Source: JABJAG01 sp038137215 (GTDB lineage: Bacteria; Pseudomonadota; Alphaproteobacteria; UBA6615). Taken from it: DNA of 19,708 bases. The translations under genes were made by a program, and so were the position numbers. The notes beneath the pieces are model-generated. The model saw only the letters and a program-made list of their open reading frames with translations, ran no database searches and was not told the origin of the DNA. Shown one piece after another: positions 15,391 through 19,708 of the stretch (position 1 is the first letter of the stretch; each line of letters starts with the position of its first letter). The stretch lies in NCBI GenBank assembly GCA_038137215.1, contig JAYQBG010000037.1:1-19708 (forward strand), given 5' to 3'.

Positions 15391-16419
15391 CTAGAAACTC
15401 TCGTTCCAGTGGACCATCGGCAGGCCGGCCACCGGTGAGGTGAAGTAGGGAATATTGGTCGCGCGCAGCGAGCCGACATAGACCGTCTTCAGGTCCGGGC
15501 CGCCGAAGGTGACCGAGGCGCACCAGGTGGCGATTTCTCCGCCCATTTCCATCAGCAGCTCCGCCGTGACCTCTTCCTTCTGGAAGGCATCGTCCATGCG
15601 CTTCACTTCAGCCGGGTTCGAATCATCGAAGATGATGTGGAGGTCACCATCCGGCTTGATGGCGAAGATCCCGTCATTCATCACATGGGTGCCCCAGAGA
15701 TTGCCGTGGGCATCGAAGGCGACGCCGTCGATCAGGCGTCCGTGATCCGTGGGGCCGTAGATTTCCTTGCCCGACAGGCTGCCGTCATCACCGATCTTGT
15801 AACGAGCAATGTTGCGGCCGCAGGTCTGGACGACATAGAGCCATTCCTCGTTCGCATCGAGTTTGCACTCGTTGGAAAAGTGAACGTCGTCGGCAACGAT
15901 GCGCACACCGACACCCTCTTCATAGAGCAGAATGCGGCCATCGATAATGTTCGGGCTGATGGCCTTGGGCCAGTCATGGAGCATGGTCGAGACCGTGATC
16001 CAGATACGGTTCTTGCTGTCGCGGGCCACGAAGTTGACCTTGCCGATGGGTTCGCCATCGACCGTGTCGAACATGACCTCGGTTTCGCCGGTGCGGGTCA
16101 TGCGTTCCAGGCAGTCCGTGCCGAAGTTGGAGATCAGGATGTCGCCGTTGTCAGCAAAGGCGAGACCGTTGGGCAGCGTGCCGTCCACGAACTTGTTGGC
16201 GTCGTCCGAAGAAGATTCGAACGCATCGGCGTCGTGCGACTGGGTGATGATCTGCTGGCTGCCGTCCGGCTTGATCCGGACCACGCCGCCGCGGGCATCG
16301 GCCGACCAGAGATCGCCGTTCTTCTCGGCGAGAATACACTCGGGCCGCTGAAGGCCTTCGCCGATGAATTTGAAGTCTTCCTTGCTGACGGTGAACCCGT
16401 CGATTGGATTGGTGGACAT
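15391..16419 (-). CDS. SMP-30/gluconolactonase/LRE family protein
   Basis: A 342-residue six-bladed beta-propeller lactonase-type protein with no signal peptide. The likely metal-binding Glu27 lies in LQRPECIL, and later blades show LPNGLAFADNGDILIS and DGVAFDAHGNLWGT repeats. Family members hydrolyse sugar or other lactones with a divalent metal. ATG 16419 follows GGGAGG. It lies downstream of the BKACE gene on the same strand, but a terminator separates them. A lactonase next to transport and aldolase-type genes is common in sugar-acid catabolism; the substrate here is unknown. Confidence 0.9.
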   Translation of the reverse strand: MSTNPIDGFTVSKEDFKFIGEGLQRPECILAEKNGDLWSADARGGVVRIKPDGSQQIITQSHDADAFESSSDDANKFVDGTLPNGLAFADNGDILISNFGTDCLERMTRTGETEVMFDTVDGEPIGKVNFVARDSKNRIWITVSTMLHDWPKAISPNIIDGRILLYEEGVGVRIVADDVHFSNECKLDANEEWLYVVQTCGRNIARYKIGDDGSLSGKEIYGPTDHGRLIDGVAFDAHGNLWGTHVMNDGIFAIKPDGDLHIIFDDSNPAEVKRMDDAFQKEEVTAELLMEMGGEIATWCASVTFGGPDLKTVYVGSLRATNIPYFTSPVAGLPMVHWNESF

Positions 16420-16452
16420 CCGTTCCTCCCGGTGTGAATTGATCTGGAGACG

Positions 16453-16486
16453 AAAACGCCGCGCGATCGGAACCGCGCGGCGTTTT
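16453..16486 (-). terminator. Hairpin terminator after the BKACE gene
   Basis: The stem CGCCGCGCG (16457-16465) pairs perfectly with CGCGCGGCG (16474-16482) and is extended by AAAA/TTTT, with an 8-base loop. It lies 35 bp after the stop of the minus-strand BKACE gene. The T-run is only four long on the minus strand but nine long on the plus strand, so it could stop transcription in both directions. Confidence 0.85.
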
Positions 16487-16521
16487 TTTTTAATTTGGTC
16501 TTCGTTGCGTTTCTGCTGAAG

Positions 16522-17457
16522 CTAGAACTTCACCATGTCGCCGCCCTTGAGATCGAGGATCTCGCGGGCTTCGTCGGGCGTGGCAACTTCCAGCGAAAGG
16601 TCTTCCACGATCCGGCGGATCTTGGCGACCTGCTGCGCGTTGGACTCGGCCAGCTTGCCTTTGCCGATATAGAGCGAATCTTCGAGGCCGACACGCACGC
16701 TGCCGCCGAGCAGGGCGGACTGGGTGACGAAGTTCATCTGATGACGACCGGCACCAAGCACGGAGAAGACATAGTCGTCCCCGAACAGCTTGTCGGCGGT
16801 TTCCTTCATGTGCACCAGATGCTCAAGTTCGGCACCGATGCCGCCCATGATTCCGAAGATGAACTGCAGGAAGATCGGGCCCTTCAGGCGGCCCTGATTG
16901 TACCAGTAGGCCGTGTTGTAGAGATGGCTCACGTCGTAGCACTCATGCTCGAACTTCACACCACGCTTATCGTGCAGTTCTGTGATGATGTATTCCATCT
17001 GCTTGAAGGTGTTGGTGAAGATGAAGTCGTCGGTCATCTCCAGATAGGGCTTCTCCCAGTCGTGCTTCCAGGTGTCGTAGCGATTGGCGAGACCGAAGAT
17101 GCCGAAGTTCATCGAACCCATGTTGAAAGAGGTCACTTCCGGCTCGGCGCGCACGGCGGCGGCAATGCGCTCATCGACGGTCATGCCCAGGCCACCGCCG
17201 GTGGTGATGTTCACGACCGCATCGGTGTTCTGCTTGATGCGAGGCAGGAACTCCATGAAGACGTCCGGATCGGGCGTCGGCTTGCCGTTCTCGGGGTCAC
17301 GGGCATGAAGATGGATGATCGAGGCACCGGCTTCAGCGGCCTCGATCGAGGACTGGGCGATCTCGTCCGGCGTGATCGGCAGATGGTCCGACATGGTCGG
17401 TGTGTGAATCGCGCCGGTAACCGCGCACGAGATGATGACTTTACTCTGTTTCGCCAT
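16522..17457 (-). CDS. BKACE family beta-keto acid cleavage enzyme (DUF849)
   Basis: A 311-residue zinc enzyme of the beta-keto acid cleavage family, whose members condense a beta-keto acid with acetyl-CoA to give acetoacetate and a CoA ester. The zinc ligands are His49 and His51 (IIHLHARDP) and Glu259 (VGLEDSLY). The TIM-barrel strands VIISCAVTGA and VVNITTGGG are visible. I start it at ATG 17457 because AGGGGAAA lies just upstream and similarity begins at MAKQSKVIIS. The frame is open 17 codons further, but these look non-coding. Substrates differ widely across the family (3-keto-5-aminohexanoate, dehydrocarnitine and others). Confidence 0.93.
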   Translation of the reverse strand: MAKQSKVIISCAVTGAIHTPTMSDHLPITPDEIAQSSIEAAEAGASIIHLHARDPENGKPTPDPDVFMEFLPRIKQNTDAVVNITTGGGLGMTVDERIAAAVRAEPEVTSFNMGSMNFGIFGLANRYDTWKHDWEKPYLEMTDDFIFTNTFKQMEYIITELHDKRGVKFEHECYDVSHLYNTAYWYNQGRLKGPIFLQFIFGIMGGIGAELEHLVHMKETADKLFGDDYVFSVLGAGRHQMNFVTQSALLGGSVRVGLEDSLYIGKGKLAESNAQQVAKIRRIVEDLSLEVATPDEAREILDLKGGDMVKF

Positions 17458-17664
17458 GAATATTTCCCCTGTGGCCGAAGTTTGTTCTGTTTTCGTTGAC
17501 CCGATCATGGGTCGCCCGGAGCACTGATGTCCACCATTTTGAAGGCCGTTTCACCAGTGTGGTCGGCATTCATGCGCGATGGTCACCGCTCCGATGAATG
17601 TGCGGCGAAAGTACTAGGGCGATACACCCAAGTCCAGAACCTCAGCGGCATTTCCCAGCCGGTT

Positions 17665-18510
17665 TTAGCCAAGTTCAAAAGTGCTTATGCCGAAAGTGCG
17701 GAAAAGCGGCAGTTCGGGCGCAGTGCCGCGGTATATCCGCGCCGTTTCAAAGACCGGTTTCAGCCCAAGGCGGCCGCATAATTCGACCGCGTCGGTGTTT
17801 GGTTCCGGCGGGTCGATAAAGATCATTCCACCGACGGCATGACGGGCGAGTTCCCGGAGCAGAGATTCAGCAATATCGGTGGTCTCGGCAAAGAGAGGCC
17901 CGATCTTGTGGCCGTCGACACAGGGGCGGATCACGCCATAGCCGTTGATGTTGCTACCTTCGCGGACCATCAACCCGACATGTCCATCGGTGCTCAGCCA
18001 GCTCTCCAGGAACCGTCGCCGCGGGGCCGGAAAGCATGTCCGGTCGTAATCCGAGAGCGCGTCCGTATCGGACGGTTCGATGGGAACGATCCCTGTATCC
18101 CGCACCCCGTCTTCGGGAAGGACCCCGCCGAAGCGAATGTTCCGGTGGGCCAAGACGAACCCGGATTTGCGGTAATTGTCCTGCTGATCGGGCGCCCCGC
18201 CGAGCCCGATGGTCTGTACCCGGGAGGTCGCCAGAACGTGCTGCCAGAGTGCGTATCAGATCCCATGGCCGCGCAGATCCGGGCGGGTGATGTAGAAACC
18301 CAGAAAGGCAAACTCCGGTGCGTAGGTTACCAGCGACATGCACGCGGCAACATCGCCATCGAGCCGGGCGACCCAGAACCCGTTCGGGTCGGCAGCCTGG
18401 AAACAAGCTGCGTCCTGGCGGCCCGGGTTCTAGCCCTCCCGGGCGGCCCATGCGACTATGGTCCCGACATCTTCGATGTCTGCGATGGCGAATGTCGGGC
18501 TGTTCGCCAC
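17665..18510 (-). pseudogene. GNAT acetyltransferase (YitH-like) with two in-frame stop codons
   Basis: From GTG 18510, three bases past the DapA-like stop, one frame runs 282 codons to the stop at 17665 with GNAT family sequence throughout (AWAAREG, FWVARLDGDVAACMSL, FLGFYITRPDLRGHG, DNYRKSGFVLAHRNIRFGGV). Two internal stops break it. TAG at codon 27 (18430-18432) stands where relatives have Trp before NPG. TGA at codon 85 (18256-18258) stands where the acetyl-CoA loop RGHGIG has its last Gly (GGA to TGA). There are no frameshifts, and the C-terminal Acetyltransf_18-like half is intact. It is therefore either a young pseudogene or two base-call errors. Gene order suggests co-transcription with the DapA-like gene. 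Confidence 0.85.
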
Positions 18511-18513
18511 CGC

Positions 18514-19434
18514 CTACCGACCCCAGTTCAGGGCGACAGGGTCCAGTTCACGTACAAGTCCTAGCAGTGTTGCTCTTACATCCGGTGCCAATGGTGCGAT
18601 CGGGTGTCGGCAGAAATCCGATCGGATGACGCCGCCCTGTTTGAGCACGGCCTTGGCGGCCCGGAAGCCGCACAAGCGGTTCTCGTGGTTGATCGCCGGC
18701 AGAACACGTTCATAGACGCTTTGTGCCGTTGCGCGGTCTCCCGCCAGATGCGCGACGATGGCCGGCCGGATCACGTCCGGAATCATGGCTGACGTCATGC
18801 TGCCGGTCGCACCCGCATCGAGATCGGCCAGCAGCGTGATGCCTTCTTCCCCGTCGAACGGCCCTTCGATGGCGTCACCGCCCTGCGCGAGAAGGGCGCG
18901 CAACTTGTTGGCGGCCTGGACGGATTCAATCTTGAAGCACTTGACCTGTTCGATCTCCTGCGCCATGCGGACCAGCAGGTCGACCGGCAACTCGACACCC
19001 GAAAGCGGTGCATCCTGCACCATGATGGGAATACCCGCCTGTCCGGCCGCCTCGAACTGCGCGAAGGTCTGGTCCGGTGTGCCGCGGATCAGCGCGCCGT
19101 GATAGGGGGGCATCAGCATGATCATGGCCGCACCCAGTTCGGCGGCCTGCCTGGCCCGGGCGACAACAATATCCGTCGCAAAATGACTGCAGGTGACGAT
19201 GACCGGGACGCGACCATCCACATGCTCCAGACAGAGGCGGGTCAGGGTGTCGCGTTCCGCATCGGAGAGCAGAAACTGCTCGGAGAAATTGGCAAGAATA
19301 CAGATCCCGTCCACACCCTGATCGATCATGCAATCGAGAATGCGGGCCATACCCTCGAGGTCGAGCGTCCCATCGTCGCTGAAGGCGGTCGGAGCAACAG
19401 GCCAGATACCGGAATAGTTTAACTGGTTTGACAT
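18514..19434 (-). CDS. DapA/dihydrodipicolinate synthase family lyase
   Basis: A 306-residue TIM-barrel aldolase or lyase of the DapA superfamily, of normal length. The Schiff-base lysine is probably Lys168 (CFKIES). The motif GxTGE of true DapA is replaced by ANFSE (48-52), and the usual YNxP tyrosine site reads QDAP (140-143). The enzyme is therefore not a housekeeping dihydrodipicolinate synthase but a catabolic relative for another keto acid. The glycine-rich GATGSMTSAMIPD segment fits that subgroup. I choose ATG 19434 (MSNQLNYSGIWP) because similarity starts there; two earlier in-frame starts exist. The GNAT pseudogene follows directly. Confidence 0.88.
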   Translation of the reverse strand: MSNQLNYSGIWPVAPTAFSDDGTLDLEGMARILDCMIDQGVDGICILANFSEQFLLSDAERDTLTRLCLEHVDGRVPVIVTCSHFATDIVVARARQAAELGAAMIMLMPPYHGALIRGTPDQTFAQFEAAGQAGIPIMVQDAPLSGVELPVDLLVRMAQEIEQVKCFKIESVQAANKLRALLAQGGDAIEGPFDGEEGITLLADLDAGATGSMTSAMIPDVIRPAIVAHLAGDRATAQSVYERVLPAINHENRLCGFRAAKAVLKQGGVIRSDFCRHPIAPLAPDVRATLLGLVRELDPVALNWGR

Positions 19435-19563
19435 GTCCCAAAGCCTGCGTGATGACATCCAAGTTATATCCTGCGGGCGTGTGTCACTCCAAACCGCGTC
19501 GGTTGACAGTCTCACACGCGGCCACGTTCAATGCAGGCGCTTGATCTCGGAAGGACACAGGCC
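19435..19563. promoter_or_regulatory. Divergent promoter region between the DapA-like and amidohydrolase genes
   Basis: The two genes start back to back 129 bp apart, so both promoters should lie here. CGGAAGGACA just before 19564 is the ribosome site for the amidohydrolase. No operator is recognisable. Confidence 0.4.
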
Positions 19564-19708
19564 ATGGCAGAAACCCTTTTTACCAATATACGGGTGATCG
19601 ACGGCACCGCCGCCGCCGCTTTTTCGGGCGAGGTGCTTGTGAAGGGGAACCGGATCGCCGGGGTCGCCCGGGACGGTGCCACCATCAAGGCGCCGGATGC
19701 GACTGTCG
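19564..19708 (+). CDS. Amidohydrolase family protein, N-terminal part (cut by window edge)
   Basis: ATG 19564 follows GGAAGGACA and opens a frame that runs off the window after 48 codons. The sequence LFTNIRVIDGTAAAAFSG then EVLVKGNRIAGVARD is the typical beta-sandwich start of metal-dependent amidohydrolases (imidazolonepropionase, prolidase or D-aminoacylase-like). The metal-binding HxH lies beyond the edge, so neither activity nor substrate can be judged. It is divergent from the DapA-like gene. Confidence 0.85.
   Translation, partial: MAETLFTNIRVIDGTAAAAFSGEVLVKGNRIAGVARDGATIKAPDATV

Noticed and set aside
15637..16437. 266-codon plus-strand open frame opposite the SMP-30 gene
   Set aside because: Antisense shadow of a well-supported lactonase gene.
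17527..17781. 84-codon plus-strand frame upstream of the BKACE gene
   Set aside because: It overlaps the 3' end of the GNAT pseudogene and has no recognisable domain; low-complexity basic composition.
18256..18258. TGA in the GNAT gene as a selenocysteine codon
   Set aside because: Relatives have Gly at this site, a second stop (TAG) lies upstream, and no stem-loop element was seen.

Overview
The window reads as one scaffold piece from an alphaproteobacterium, probably marine or aquatic (inference). The support is moderately high GC, two TRAP transporter gene sets, GTG starts behind strong Shine-Dalgarno sites, a DUF849/BKACE enzyme beside an SMP-30 lactonase, and a CCTGAGCTTGTCGAAGG-type palindromic repeat. 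It looks like a draft or metagenome assembly: there is a 10-N gap with what appears to be foreign sequence beside it, one gene-gene chimera, one single-base frameshift and one gene with two in-frame stops.

Layout. Positions 1-4410 hold a TRAP uptake locus. Two tandem, nearly identical substrate-binding protein genes (the distal one cut by the window edge) lie on the minus strand, divergent from dctQ and dctM. Positions 4491-5891 hold a minus-strand pair encoding the FAD and 2Fe-2S subunits of a molybdenum hydroxylase, without a large molybdopterin subunit. Positions 6051-7646 carry an OsmC-like protein, a glutathione transferase and, convergent to them, a membrane-anchored cytochrome c. A cobalamin-independent methionine-synthase-like protein follows (7691-8845, minus). 

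Positions 8987-10928 hold a frameshifted serine hydrolase (beta-lactamase/EstB family) that breaks off inside the coding sequence and runs directly into the 3' two thirds of a second dctM. Downstream on the plus strand are a PuuE-like polysaccharide deacetylase interrupted by the gap plus foreign DNA, a GhrA-like hydroxyacid dehydrogenase, an MhpD-like hydratase, a secreted trypsin-like protease and a nitroreductase. From 15391 the minus strand carries an SMP-30 lactonase, a BKACE enzyme, a GNAT acetyltransferase pseudogene and a DapA-like lyase. An amidohydrolase starts on the plus strand at the right edge.

How the genes may work together (inference): the TRAP systems would import organic acids or related small molecules. 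The amidohydrolase, deacetylase, hydratase, dehydrogenase, BKACE, lactonase and DapA-like lyase are enzyme types that take such substrates to central metabolites. No single known pathway accounts for the whole set and I do not claim one. I saw no tRNA, rRNA, CRISPR array, transposase or phage gene. The most solid unusual observations are the breaks in gene integrity, and most of those may be assembly or sequencing artefacts rather than biology.
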